Part shown: one piece after another, positions 10,603 to 20,580 of the stretch
Position numbering within the stretch: the first letter of the stretch is position 1
Layout: every line of letters starts with the position of its first letter
The notes under the pieces: model-generated
The model's database searches: none
What the model was told of the DNA's origin: nothing
Seen by the model: the letters and a program-made list of their open reading frames with translations, nothing else
Assembly (NCBI GenBank): GCA_018806915.1
Contig: JAGKQI010000105.1
Span: forward strand, 744,001-808,000
DNA length: 64,000 nucleotides
Source: Phytophthora colocasiae
Lineage: Eukaryota; Oomycota; Peronosporomycetes; Peronosporales; Peronosporaceae
Direction of reading: 5' to 3'
Made by a program: the position numbers and the translations under genes

Positions 10603-13600
10603 ATGGAGCCCGCGGCTACGGCGGAGCAAGGGCGCGACCTGCTGCTTGGGGCGCTCTCCAACGGCGCAGAGGCCAGCAGCAGCAGTAATAACCATAACAA
10701 CATGGACGACTTGCTTGTAGACTCGTCCTCTGCCTCCACACCCGCTGCTATCACCCACGAGGTGCATTGGGAAGGCTACGTGCGCAAGAAAGGAGACTGG
10801 CTGCCTCGGTGGGAGGAACGCTACCTCATACTGGATGGAGCCACACTCACGTACTACAATTCGAAGGAAGAGGCTCGTAGTGCGCGCAACTTACGCGGTC
10901 GCATGATCATCAGCAAAGTACGACCGGAGAACTACGGTAAGGCTCACGGCTTCCTCCTTGAAACTCAAGGCCACAAGCATTTCCACTTGTGCTGCTCTAC
11001 GGAACTGGAGAAGGACATGTGGGTGGAGATGATGCAAGCAGCTATTGAAGAGGGAGTTCGACACGGACACAGCAGCATCTCGGCGGAGGGGATGGAGGCG
11101 TTGCAGATGCAGACGTCTCCTACGCAGGTGGATCTTCGAGGCTTCTACTTCGCCTTCCGCCAGCTGCTCATCTCACACTCGTCGTCACCCCAGTTCTTCC
11201 CCAAACTCTCTCGTGACGTCGTGTTGACGTCCAATTACGCTCCGACTGTGCCGTTCTGGGGAGAGTATCACGGTCTTGACGGTGTATTGCACTTCTTCTC
11301 TATTCTGTACGAAACAGTAGAGATCACAGCCTTCTTTGTCACTGATATTGCCCAAGCCAAGGAAGGGTGCACTGCTGTTGTAGCAGGACGAGAGACCATG
11401 AAGAACAGAGACAACGGACGGAAGTTCACGCAGCAATGGCAGCACACAATCGAGTTCGCCCCCGACGGACGCGTCAAGAGTCTCACTATCTCTGCTGATC
11501 CCATTGCTGCGTCGGCCGTGTTCGGCTGCAGTGCCACATCGAGTCTGTCACTGCCCATGGCTGCGGTAGTGGGTAACACTGTCCATGACAACCCAGCAGG
11601 AAAACTCCATGTTGTCGTCTTCCGCGGCGAGCAGATCTCGGACCAAGGCTTCATAGACGATGATGATCAGACCGACGGATCCGAAGCGGACGACGAGAAG
11701 CGACCATCAAACCACCGCGTATTCCTGGGACTGCGTTTGGTGACGGATGGCAAAACCAACGTGTATGCGCCGACCTCGTCTACGAACTGCGTAGCTCGAA
11801 CGCGTACTTGCGACCCGGATGAAGCACGGAATCCGAAGTGGAACTCAAAACATGAGATCCCGTTCGCTGGATCATCTCGGGGGAAACCGTGCTTTATCCT
11901 GATTGAGGCATGGGAAGTAGTGGATAGCGAGGGCAGTGGTGGAGCGTCAGAGCGTGTTCTCGGAGTGGCAAAGGTTAACCTAGCACCGTTTTTGGCGTTG
12001 GCTAGTACGTCGCGGACAGTCCGGGAAAGTGTTATTCACTCCGATATCGCCCGTGGTGCTGTGCCACAGTGGTACACGCTACTGTCTGCGAACGAGACAA
12101 AGTTTACGTGTGGACGAGTACAGCTCAGCATCAGTTTTGAAGCTTCTATGGCCTCATTCGCCGCGATGTCTCGTGCGACTGCCTCACGAACCGGTATTGA
12201 TGAGAATTCCCCCAGCCTGGACCCGAATGCCCCAACACCGCAGGTTCGCCCATCCGGGGCAGTGGTGCAGTCGATGAGTCATCGTGTTGCGTTAGCTCGC
12301 GGTTGCTCTTTTCGCGATACGAAGCGTGACAACCATCAGTTCCGAGTGGGGAACACGAACTTTGACGTGCCGAAGCGCTACCAGATGATCAAGGCAGTGG
12401 GGCAGGGTGCGTACGGGTGCGTTATTGCAGCAAGTGACACGGAGACAGGCCAAGCTCTTGCTATTAAGAACATTCCGAACGCTTTCAATGATCTCATTGA
12501 CGCGAAGCGTATCCTTCGCGAAATTCGTCTCATGCGCCACCTGAACCACCCGAACTTGGTGAATTTGTTGGATTTGTTGCGCCCACCAACTCTGCAAGAG
12601 TTCAACGACGTGTATATTGTGACGGACCTTATGGAGACCGATCTGCACCGTGTTATTCATTCGAACCAGTCGATCAGCGATGACCACGTCCAGTACTTCT
12701 TGTATCAGATGCTGGTGGCAATAAATTACGTGCATTCTGCTGAGGTGTTGCACCGCGACTTGAAGCCATCCAACATCCTGGTGAACTCGGACTGCGATTT
12801 GAAGCTGTGCGACTTCGGTCTTGCTCGTGGTATCCAAGGCATGGACTCGGGTCTTACAGAGTACGTTGTTACGCGATGGTACCGCGCCCCCGAGTTGCTG
12901 CTTTCGTCAAAATACGACAAGCAGATGGATGTGTGGGCAATTGGTTGCATTCTAGCAGAGATGCTTGGACGGCGGCCTCTCTTCCCTGGTCACGATTATT
13001 TGCACCAGCTGAAGATTATCATGGATGTTGTGGGATCTCCGTCGGAGGACTCGATGGATTTCATTACGAACCCGAAGGCGAAGCGGTTTATCTTGCGCCA
13101 ACCCAAGAAACCAAAGGTGCCGCTTTCCACAGTATATCCACGTGCTACACCGCAGTGCCTTGATTTGCTCGAGAAGATGCTGGTGTTCGACCCACGTAAG
13201 CGAATCACGATTCAGGATGCTCTTGAGCACCCATACTTGAGTATGGTGCGTGAACGATCGGTGGAGAAAACATGCCCTACTCCATTCGACTTCGCATTTG
13301 AAAATACTGACCTGACGAAGCAGAAGTTACAAGAACTCATTTTCGAGGATGTCTGCGCATTCCACCCGGATGCGCGCATCGCCGATCCTGTCTTGTCATC
13401 TTCAGCTGAGGTGAATAGTGCACCAAGCCGAGCCCATGGCCTTCCAAGATCTGGCTCGACTTACGCCCCAGCATCCGGAAGAACCAGTGTATCTGCTGCT
13501 CCAGCCTCTGCGCCACCTGCGGTATCTGCTATTGCTGCATCGGCGGCGGTGCCACCTGCCCCAGCTTCTATAGCTTCGGCGAGTATGGCGGTTCCTGTGC

Positions 13601-14214
13601 GACAGACTTCAGTGGAAGAGCCTATCCGCAGTCAGCAGCAACCAGTTGAAGCACGGCCGTCTCCGGTCGTGCTGCTACCCCCGAATGCGGCTACTGCACA
13701 TGAATCCAGGGCCTCAGAGACACCGCTAGACACGGTAGTATCCCCGTTGACCCCAGAGCCTGCAGCAGTCCCAACGGTTGCATCAGCATCGTTGCCGTCT
13801 TCCTTACCACCAATGCCGACCGTATCTGTTGAACCCATGGAATATGTACCTGCCTCGGCACCTGTGCACGATCGAAGTGCTCAAGCAGAAGTTGCCATCG
13901 AGATAATGCAGACGCCTGCCCACACCACGGAGATAGCTGCTGAAGCTGAGGCGGCGGAGGTATCTCTCGACGATATTGGAAGCACACCAATCCACAATGT
14001 ATCAGTAACAGATGCCGCGACCACAGTCGACGAGAGTGGCGCCACCGACCAGGACGCACCAAACAGCACAAGCACCAGCAGCAGCGAAAGCGATGGGGAG
14101 GGTGCGCTCGCAGATGCTCGTGAATCGGAACGAGAAATCGATCTGTCGAACTCGCCAAAGAAGCAGGTGCTGCAGCAACCCAAGTCACTGCTCACCCCGT
14201 CGTCGGTGGTGTGA
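10603..14214 (+). CDS. PH / NTF2-like / C2 / MAP kinase fusion protein
   Basis: Single-exon gene of 1203 aa. Residues about 50-148 form a PH domain (HWEGYVRKKGDWLPRWEERY). Residues about 175-300 look like a SnoaL/NTF2-type cone. Residues about 333-515 resemble a C2 domain (KLHVVVFRGE… and NPKWNSKHEIPF). Residues 587-880 are a complete MAP kinase: glycine loop GQGAYGCV, VAIK-type lysine near 620, HRDLKPSN with the catalytic aspartate at 719, DFG at 737 and a TEY activation motif at 752-754 followed by VVTRWYRAPE. All catalytic residues are present, so it should be an active ERK-like kinase. Residues 900-1203 are Ala/Pro/Ser-rich and probably disordered. PH and C2 modules suggest lipid-dependent membrane recruitment of the kinase. 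No intron is needed. Confidence 0.9.
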   Translation: MEPAATAEQGRDLLLGALSNGAEASSSSNNHNNMDDLLVDSSSASTPAAITHEVHWEGYVRKKGDWLPRWEERYLILDGATLTYYNSKEEARSARNLRGRMIISKVRPENYGKAHGFLLETQGHKHFHLCCSTELEKDMWVEMMQAAIEEGVRHGHSSISAEGMEALQMQTSPTQVDLRGFYFAFRQLLISHSSSPQFFPKLSRDVVLTSNYAPTVPFWGEYHGLDGVLHFFSILYETVEITAFFVTDIAQAKEGCTAVVAGRETMKNRDNGRKFTQQWQHTIEFAPDGRVKSLTISADPIAASAVFGCSATSSLSLPMAAVVGNTVHDNPAGKLHVVVFRGEQISDQGFIDDDDQTDGSEADDEKRPSNHRVFLGLRLVTDGKTNVYAPTSSTNCVARTRTCDPDEARNPKWNSKHEIPFAGSSRGKPCFILIEAWEVVDSEGSGGASERVLGVAKVNLAPFLALASTSRTVRESVIHSDIARGAVPQWYTLLSANETKFTCGRVQLSISFEASMASFAAMSRATASRTGIDENSPSLDPNAPTPQVRPSGAVVQSMSHRVALARGCSFRDTKRDNHQFRVGNTNFDVPKRYQMIKAVGQGAYGCVIAASDTETGQALAIKNIPNAFNDLIDAKRILREIRLMRHLNHPNLVNLLDLLRPPTLQEFNDVYIVTDLMETDLHRVIHSNQSISDDHVQYFLYQMLVAINYVHSAEVLHRDLKPSNILVNSDCDLKLCDFGLARGIQGMDSGLTEYVVTRWYRAPELLLSSKYDKQMDVWAIGCILAEMLGRRPLFPGHDYLHQLKIIMDVVGSPSEDSMDFITNPKAKRFILRQPKKPKVPLSTVYPRATPQCLDLLEKMLVFDPRKRITIQDALEHPYLSMVRERSVEKTCPTPFDFAFENTDLTKQKLQELIFEDVCAFHPDARIADPVLSSSAEVNSAPSRAHGLPRSGSTYAPASGRTSVSAAPASAPPAVSAIAASAAVPPAPASIASASMAVPVRQTSVEEPIRSQQQPVEARPSPVVLLPPNAATAHESRASETPLDTVVSPLTPEPAAVPTVASASLPSSLPPMPTVSVEPMEYVPASAPVHDRSAQAEVAIEIMQTPAHTTEIAAEAEAAEVSLDDIGSTPIHNVSVTDAATTVDESGATDQDAPNSTSTSSSESDGEGALADARESEREIDLSNSPKKQVLQQPKSLLTPSSVV

Positions 14215-14571
14215 GAGTCCGAATCAAACAAAAAGGTTAAACCTCCGTCGTGGTCGAAGCAAGACCGCCACTCTTGCCATCCCTTTTTCACATCCGAGAT
14301 GGCATGGGCCACTAGAGCATCAGTACGCACGAACTGCAGAATGTTTTACCGCGCGCGCTTTTGAATTTGCACGAAGTGGCGCAGGCGGAGATGTGCGGAG
14401 AAAGCTAATGAGCACAAACTTGACGATGGCGATACGCCTGCGCGGAAATCGGAGTGTAAGGCGTACAAAACAAACGAATAAACTGAACTGAATGCTTGTG
14501 CGTGTTGGAACTCGGACGTTGCTTGAAGTAGTTAAGAAACGAACCAAAACCTTGTAGTACTTCGAAGCACA
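14215..14571. other. Intergenic between convergent genes
   Basis: Region of 357 bp between the stops of the kinase fusion (+) and the F-box gene (-). It should contain both 3' UTRs. I see no additional gene. Confidence 0.6.
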
Positions 14572-15096
14572 CTACAACGCCAGGGTGCGCAAAGCTCTGG
14601 CCGTACTGGCAGCATTCATGCGGGGAACAAGGTGAGTTTGTCGGATCACCTCTGCGTATAGCTGAATGAGCTTCAAACTCGTTGGGATTCGTTGTAGACC
14701 TTTCATGAGCACAATCTCCTGTCGGATTTGAACTTCTCGAGGTTGAAGCAGCAGTGGGTAGTTCTTCTGGTTGTAGACTTGCAGAACGCTGCTTTCTTGC
14801 AGTGCTACAGGAGTAAGTGCGTCTAAATCTCTCCAGACTGCAGCAAAGACAGCTCTCCATCCAACACCGGTCGTCTCTCTGCTACCATTGCGACGTCCTG
14901 ACCGTTGGTTCATCAGTGGTTTATTCACGTAGCCGAAGTAGCGAGTTACCAGCGTCTCCCACAGATGAGAACAACTCGTGATATCTTTCTGTAACCTGCG
15001 GCTGACCAGACTGAGCTGCGAGACGCTCTTCACGTCCAGGTATTGGCATACATTGAGCTCCAGCAACTCCGACGGCAGCTCCAGCAACAGCGCCAT
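14572..15096 (-). CDS. Small F-box protein
   Basis: 174 aa, one exon. The N-terminal 45 residues match an F-box: LLLELPSELLELNVCQYLDV followed by SVSQLSLVSRRLQKDI and the trailing W of SHLWETLV. F-box proteins recruit substrates to SCF ubiquitin ligases through Skp1. The remaining 125 residues (…WRAVFAAVWRDLDAL…) form no repeat or known substrate-binding domain that I recognise, so the target is unknown. Start chosen at the only ATG preceding the F-box. Confidence 0.75.
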   Translation of the reverse strand: MALLLELPSELLELNVCQYLDVKSVSQLSLVSRRLQKDITSCSHLWETLVTRYFGYVNKPLMNQRSGRRNGSRETTGVGWRAVFAAVWRDLDALTPVALQESSVLQVYNQKNYPLLLQPREVQIRQEIVLMKGLQRIPTSLKLIQLYAEVIRQTHLVPRMNAASTARALRTLAL

Positions 15097-15261
15097 CTTT
15101 AGGAACGTTAAACTGTATCAAAGCAAAACTGTTAATCAATTACAAGCAGCACCACTGGTATAAGATGGCGAGGAGGCAGAGGCAACTGCAGCTAAGGATA
15201 AAGGTGGCTGAGTGACTGACGTCTATTCCGATCAGCTCCCAGCTGCAATAAAGGCCCGAGT

Positions 15262-15712
15262 CTAAGCATGTGGGTTCCGCATCACAATGATCACTGAGTC
15301 TCCGCGAAGGAACATCTTGCTGACGAAGCGGTCCTTGTTCACGGGCTTGGCCGCCTTCTTGCCCTTGCCCGCCTTAGGCACCTCAGTCCACATCTCCTTG
15401 ACGTTCTCCAGCACCATGTTGCAGTGGCGGTCGAAGGCTTTAACGCGAGCCAGAAGTTTGTGGTTGTTACGCACGTTAATCAGCACCTGCGAGTTGTTCT
15501 TGACGCTGTGCATTAGCACCGACAACGGACCCTTCTGGAACTCCTCCTCGTCCTCTTGCACGCGCTTGAACTCGCTCTCCCCAGTACTACAGGAAATGAA
15601 ACAAACACGGTTGCAATTTTCATTCACTGCTGCATCAGACCAGCATCATGGTAGGTATTAAAGACTCCCTAAGGGCACAGCACACGACTGTGAAGACGAC
15701 GTACCTGGCCAT
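15262..15712 (-). CDS. SNRPD2: Small nuclear ribonucleoprotein SmD2
   Basis: Core Sm protein of spliceosomal snRNPs; it forms the heptameric ring around the Sm site of U1, U2, U4 and U5 snRNA. Two exons: a tiny first exon of 8 nt (15712-15705) and 15586-15262, separated by a 118-nt intron, giving 110 aa. The splice yields [12 protein letters not shown]…, matching the acidic N-terminus of the family. Sm1 and Sm2 motifs are very clear: [40 protein letters not shown] and [16 protein letters not shown]. Length is usual for the family. The 8-nt coding first exon would be missed by ORF-based annotation. Confidence 0.95.
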
Positions 15713-16035
15713 GGTGTAAGTAGCTCCCTGCCGTTTTTCAGATTTGAATGGAGCTTTTCGATTCGTACTTAATAACCAGAATACAATACTATTCCCTTGT
15801 TTTAAGAGCAATCCATACTTGAGTTGGATTGAAAAGCTTTTGTCTTCTACCTGTGTATAGTGACATGGCTTCAACGAAAAAATGATTTTGTATGGATGGT
15901 TCTACCAGATGACTACGAAAGCTGCCTGCCTGCTTGCTGGCAATTGTTGCGCGTCTACTTCGAGCGCATGGGGCTGCAAACAGGCCTGCATCATATGCAA
16001 AATGCCTGATACTCTGCTCTCCGTCGCTGGACCAT
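15713..16035. other. Intergenic, SmD2 promoter and Hsp110 3' flank
   Basis: 323 bp between the SmD2 start and the Hsp110 stop, both on the minus strand. It contains A/T-rich stretches and no coding signal. It should hold the SmD2 promoter and the 3' UTR of the Hsp110 gene. Confidence 0.5.
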
Positions 16036-18462
16036 TTAGTCCAGGTCCATCTTCTCAGCCTCGTCCTTCTCGTCAGCAGGAGCCTCAGTCGATTCGGGAG
16101 CAGCAGGCGTCTCCACCTTCGGGAGCGGCTTGGGCTTGGTCGTGATGGGCAGAGCCACAGCACGCACAGCCACGATCTTGCTGCGGATGGCAGCCGACGT
16201 GATCACGGGAGCATCCGTCGCGCTCAGGTCCGCCTGCTTGGTCAGACCGTCGAACAGCCACGTCTCAGCATCAACGCACGACTGACGCAGCTTGGTCTTC
16301 TCCTCCTCAGTCCAGTGCGAGTACGCGTCGTCGCCCGAGTTCACCATGCGCTTGTACTCCTCCAGCACAGCCGTCAGCTCGGCCTGAGCCACGCCACGCT
16401 CCGTGCTCTCCTTCAGACGGAACTCCACAGGCGACGAGAGCTTGCGCATGTCGTCCAACTTCTGCTGGTACACCGACTTGGTGCTGTCGAAACCCTCGTC
16501 CGTGTACAGCCAGTCCTCCGTCTCCATCAGCTTCGTCTCGAGGTTGCTCTTCTCATCGCTAGTGATGAAGCCAGCCAACTTGTCCGTGATCTGGTTGCGC
16601 ATCTCGTACACGAAGCTCTCCAGCTCGTTACGCTTGTTGAACGTCTCCTCGATCACGCGGTCCTGCTGCGCCATCTTCAGCTCCTGCTCTGTGGCCGTGG
16701 ACACCTCCGCAGTCGACAGACCGCCAACCTGCGCCTGCACGGTCAGCTCAATCTTGCGGAAACGCTTCTTCTTGGGCTCGGCGGGCTTGTCATCCTTCTT
16801 CTCGTCCTTCTCCTCACCCTCCTTCTTTTCGCCCTCAGCCTCAGCTGGCTTCTCCTCTTCCTTAATCTCCTGCATCAGCTGCGACGACGCCACCGAGAAC
16901 AGACCGTTCATGTCCTGCTGCACGTTCACGCGAATCTTAGGGATTTCCGCGCCGGCCTCCTGGGCAGGCATACCCGAGATCGTGTACTTGCCAATGTCCA
17001 TGACGTAGTCAGGCGGCAGGTAGGGCGTGGCAGTCTCATCGTACACAGCGTCGATCGAGAAGGGCTTGTCGCGACGGAAGGTGACGCGCTTGGTCTTCGG
17101 GTACTCGTCCTTGCGGTTGAAGATCACCAGCGAGCTGTCCTCCGACGCGGGAGTATCCATGTTCACGTCCTCGTCATCATCCGCGGCGTCCGTAGCCGAT
17201 GAGGCGCTGCCGTCCCACGACACGCGCACGGGCAGGTGGACGCGGTCCGTGACGCTGAACTCCTTGACCTTGAACATGGGCGACAGGATGGCGCAGTTCA
17301 GAGCGCAACCACGAGCCACCGACTCGTCGGCGTTCAGGGTCGTGCTCAGGCCGTAGTTCTGCTGCTCCTTGTCCAGGCCCAGCACTTCGGCGAGGTGACG
17401 CTTGACGCTGGTGACACGGGTGCCTCCGCCCACGATCTCCACGTTTGCGAGCTGCGACTTCTCGATGCCGGCGTCAGCAAGAGCGCGCTCAATGGGGCCG
17501 TCCAGGCGCTGGAGCAGCGGGGCGATGAGCTCTTCGAACTCCTCCAGCGTCACCTGCGAGTTGTAGTCGCGGTCGTCAGCCAGGCACTCGATGTTGAGGT
17601 GTGTGGCAGTGACTCCGTACGGGCTGAGGTTCTTCTTGGCCTTCTCACAGGCCGAGAGCAGCTTAATGCGGGACTTTGGGTTCTCCAGCGGGTTCGTCTT
17701 GTACTTCTCAGCGAACTTGGCAGCCACGTCCTTAGCGATGGCCATGTCGAAGTCACGACCACCGAGGAAACGGTCGAAAGCGGCCGACTTGACCGTGAGG
17801 CGGCCCTGCACGAAGGCGACAATGGAAACGGTGTAGCTGGCGTGGCCCAGGTCAATGAACATGACGTGCTGGGGCTCCGACTCGTGGAAAAGGTTACGAG
17901 CCGACTTGTAGATACCGTAAGCAAGGGCGATGGACGTGTGCTCGTTGATAAGGCGCAAGCAGTTGAGACCCGCGATCTTAGTGGCGTTCAACAGGGCGCG
18001 ACGCTGCACGTCCGTGTAGAATCCGGGGCACGAGAGCACGCAGTAGGCAGGGTTGACGCCCTCGTTAGCGGCGGCCGCGATGCTCTGCATCTTATTAAGG
18101 ATCATCGCCACCACCTGCTCACACGAGAAGGTCACCGGCTCGTCGTTGTAGTTAAGTACGATACCCACGTCGCCGCTGGCGAGCTCCACACACTTGTAGG
18201 CGAGCTGCTGGATCTCCTGCTGCACCTCTGGGTGCTTGAACTTGCGGCCGATGAGACGCTTGATGTCCGTGGCCGTGTTCTTGTAGTGCATACGCGCCAT
18301 ACTGATGGCGGCCTCGCCGATGAAGCGCTGCTTGCCCTGCACACAGACCATGTTTGGGTTCTTTCTGTTCGAGTTCTCATTTAGGATAATGTCGATGCCG
18401 CCGCGCTTGGCCTGGCCGATGACGCAGTCGACGTTGCCAAAGTCCACACCGATGACCGACAT
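16036..18462 (-). CDS. Hsp110-family chaperone (Hsp70 superfamily, Sse/HSPA4-like)
   Basis: 808 aa from ATG 18462 (MSVIGVDFGNVDCVIGQAKR). Hsp110 proteins act as nucleotide-exchange factors for Hsp70 and hold unfolded clients in the cytosol. The N-terminal half is a Hsp70-type ATPase domain: DFGNVDC phosphate loop (VDFG rather than the DLGTT of true Hsp70), FIDLGHASYTVSIVAF, and ANVEIVGGGTRVTSVKRHLAE. The substrate-binding half carries a long acidic/lysine-rich insertion (near 550-600, AEGEKKEGEEKDEKKDDKPA), characteristic of Hsp110. The C-terminus ends in EKDEAEKMDLD. An upstream in-frame extension exists, but its sequence is not family-like, so the internal ATG is preferred. Heat-shock-element-like sequences lie upstream at 18551-18558 and 18866-18878. 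Confidence 0.93.
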   Translation of the reverse strand: MSVIGVDFGNVDCVIGQAKRGGIDIILNENSNRKNPNMVCVQGKQRFIGEAAISMARMHYKNTATDIKRLIGRKFKHPEVQQEIQQLAYKCVELASGDVGIVLNYNDEPVTFSCEQVVAMILNKMQSIAAAANEGVNPAYCVLSCPGFYTDVQRRALLNATKIAGLNCLRLINEHTSIALAYGIYKSARNLFHESEPQHVMFIDLGHASYTVSIVAFVQGRLTVKSAAFDRFLGGRDFDMAIAKDVAAKFAEKYKTNPLENPKSRIKLLSACEKAKKNLSPYGVTATHLNIECLADDRDYNSQVTLEEFEELIAPLLQRLDGPIERALADAGIEKSQLANVEIVGGGTRVTSVKRHLAEVLGLDKEQQNYGLSTTLNADESVARGCALNCAILSPMFKVKEFSVTDRVHLPVRVSWDGSASSATDAADDDEDVNMDTPASEDSSLVIFNRKDEYPKTKRVTFRRDKPFSIDAVYDETATPYLPPDYVMDIGKYTISGMPAQEAGAEIPKIRVNVQQDMNGLFSVASSQLMQEIKEEEKPAEAEGEKKEGEEKDEKKDDKPAEPKKKRFRKIELTVQAQVGGLSTAEVSTATEQELKMAQQDRVIEETFNKRNELESFVYEMRNQITDKLAGFITSDEKSNLETKLMETEDWLYTDEGFDSTKSVYQQKLDDMRKLSSPVEFRLKESTERGVAQAELTAVLEEYKRMVNSGDDAYSHWTEEEKTKLRQSCVDAETWLFDGLTKQADLSATDAPVITSAAIRSKIVAVRAVALPITTKPKPLPKVETPAAPESTEAPADEKDEAEKMDLD

Positions 18463-18550
18463 GGCTATTAAGAACGAAGGGGCTTTAAGGGAGTTAGAGC
18501 TAAAAAGCTGCCACGGAGCCAAAACGAAAGTGGGGGCCAACCAGGCGAAT

Positions 18551-18558
18551 TTCCAGAA
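18551..18558. promoter_or_regulatory. Two-unit HSE-like site
   Basis: TTCCAGAA is a tail-to-tail pair of nGAAn units, about 90 bp upstream of the Hsp110 ATG. A third unit is out of register by one base. It is suggestive but weak alone. Confidence 0.35.
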
Positions 18559-18865
18559 CGCACCTAGACGGAGAACCTGTGATATTGAATATCCTGTATA
18601 TGACACTTAAATGTTTTGAAGGATATGATATAAATCAGACTGTCAGAACATATTTCTGCAGGTCTAATCTTTTAGATAGCTCCCTGCCACTCAATTCATG
18701 CGACGAGCTGACCTCAGGTTTTTCACGGCAACAGTACTTGGACGAATTATTCTTGTGCACGCACTTGAAGCTCTTCAACAAGGCTATGCGTACTTGTAAG
18801 GACAGACTCAAGGTAACAGAAGGCAGACAGCTCGAACATTTTATTATAAAGTTTAAGGTGCTCGA

Positions 18866-18878
18866 GAAGGTTCTCGAA
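18866..18878. promoter_or_regulatory. Three-unit heat-shock element
   Basis: GAAGGTTCTCGAA has three alternating nGAAn units with perfect 2-nt spacing, matching the eukaryotic HSF1 consensus. It lies about 404 bp upstream of the Hsp110 ATG and 89 bp downstream of the neighbouring gene's last stop. Function as an Hsp110 control element is inferred from position. Confidence 0.5.
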
Positions 18879-18966
18879 TGAAGTTGGCGATGGCTCGTTA
18901 ATAACGATGACGTCGCCCATCGACGTCGCAGGTGTGCACAAGACAGGACTGCAACTTGCACTGTCA

Positions 18967-20477
18967 TCAACGTCCAAAGAGCTTCTTAGCCCAGGCCTCT
19001 GTGGATGCATCGCGGTTGTTCACTTCCTCCTTAATCTGCTTGTTCTCTGCGTACAACTTTTCTATAGCGGCCTTGAACTGCTCAACTCGCTGCTTCAGAC
19101 GCTACAGCTGCCGCTTCAACGATTCCTCCGTTTTCAGTTGCATCTCCAGACGCGTCCGCAGGTCCTGCGCAAGTGTCTGCAGCACAAAAATCAAGCAGCG
19201 AAACTCAGTTTCATCACCAACTAACTTCCTTTGTACAGTACCTCGTGTTGGAGCTGAGCTGTGGCAGCTCGCTGCTGCGTCTTGTCGAGTCGTACAGCGG
19301 TGTCTTTCACTGTCTGCTTCTCCATTTGCAACTCTTTCCGCAGCTCTTCCGCCTCCTTCTCAAACTGCTTCCGCTCAGTTTCGTGGTGCTCAGCACTCAG
19401 CGCTTTCTTGGCTTCCAACTCTACTACAGAACACTGTTGACGCTGCAATTGTTCGCGGAGATCCTCAACCTCGCTCTGATTAGCAAGACACAAAGCTATC
19501 AGTTCTGTGGTTCATCTTCAGAGCTTCAAACGTACCTGCAGTGCACTCGTGGCGACTTTCGCATCAGCCACTGCACATTCTGAATGTTCCAGCTCCCTCT
19601 TCAAACTGGCCATTTCGCCCTTGAGCTCGGTATACGACAGCTTCCACTTCATCACTTCGTCTTGAGTCTCTATCTTTTTGTCTCGCAAAGCTCGGACCAG
19701 CTTCGTATGCTGATGCAGGCGGGTCTTCAGAGCGACTATGACTCGACAAGCGTCTTCAAGCCGCTTTGTCGTGTCTTCTAGTTGCTTCTCCACTGCTTCC
19801 TTCGCTCTCCCAACAACCTCCAGCTTTTCACCCCGCTGCAGCTCTGACAACTCGAACTGCTTTGCTTGAGCTGCAGCCTCGCTTTTCAGCAGCTCCAGTT
19901 TCTCGATTCGTTGCATGAGTGTAGCTTTCTCCTGCTCATTCTGCTGTCGGGCTGCTGCTGCCTTGTCTTCCCATTTCTGGTCAAGTTCACGCAGTTCCAA
20001 ACGGTAAATCCCCTCGAGCTGACGCTGCTGTTCTTTAGCGGCCGAGACTAGAATCTGCTCGTGCTCTGCAAGTGACACACTGGACCCCACCACGTCTCGA
20101 AGTTGACGCTGTAGGGTTTGCACTTGACGCTCGTGCTGAGCTTCTTGGCGCTCCAACCTCTTCTCATACTGCTCACGGGTTTCGTCACACAACTCCTGTG
20201 TCTTCCGCTTGAAAGTGGCCACCAGTTCTTCACTATATGAGACCCGACGCCTGTTGTTGTCCTCACCGAGATCATCCAGACTCTGGACCAGAGTGTCGTA
20301 GAACTTCCGACTGTCTGTTGCCGCTGCAATTCGAGATTGTGTCTGCTTAAAGTAAAGAGGGCCTTTTACACAAGGCAAGGAAGCCACAGGACCACGTCCT
20401 GCAGCTCGTGAACGGAGTCTTCGCTGCATATTCAATGAAGTGACGATGCTGGGCGGTTGCAGCGTTTCAACGACCAT
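18967..20477 (-). CDS. Coiled-coil protein with internal TAG
   Basis: Minus-strand exons 20477-19536, 19475-19242 and 19176-18967 join in phase 0 through introns of 60 and 65 nt (461 codons before the final stop). After a basic N-terminus (MVVETLQPPSIVTSLNMQRR) nearly the whole protein is heptad-patterned coiled coil (for example KQLEDTTKRLEDACRVIVAL). In exon 3 a TAG at 19104-19102 interrupts a coil that continues in frame for 44 codons to a TGA at 18967 (…NRDASTEAWAKKLFGR). The stop could be a nonsense mutation (CAG to TAG), a read-through codon or a base error; otherwise the product is 416 aa. The family is not recognised; an elongated cytoskeletal or ciliary protein is plausible. A splice acceptor lies immediately before GAGTG-ATG, so a non-coding first exon is possible. 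Confidence 0.7.
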
Positions 20478-20580
20478 CACTCCTGAAAAAGGCAACTTTT
20501 CTTCAATGAGATTAATTCACTTGACTTACACGTTTGAAAAACATATTGCTCTACTACAACGCTGGAGTAGTATTGGCTCT

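Larger units (their letters stand above)
18463..18966. other. Hsp110 promoter region
   Basis: 504 bp between the Hsp110 start and the stop of the coiled-coil gene, both on the minus strand. No gene is seen. It contains the candidate heat-shock elements listed separately. Confidence 0.5.

Noticed and set aside
15934..17202. 422-codon plus-strand frame, and 17236-18384 (382 codons)
   Set aside because: Both lie antisense to the strongly conserved Hsp110 gene and show mirror-image low-complexity composition (Leu/Arg/His-rich). They are codon-bias shadows.
19085..19130. Intron that would remove the internal TAG of the coiled-coil gene
   Set aside because: The only GT upstream with the frame needed leaves an intron of about 19 nt, far below any plausible size.
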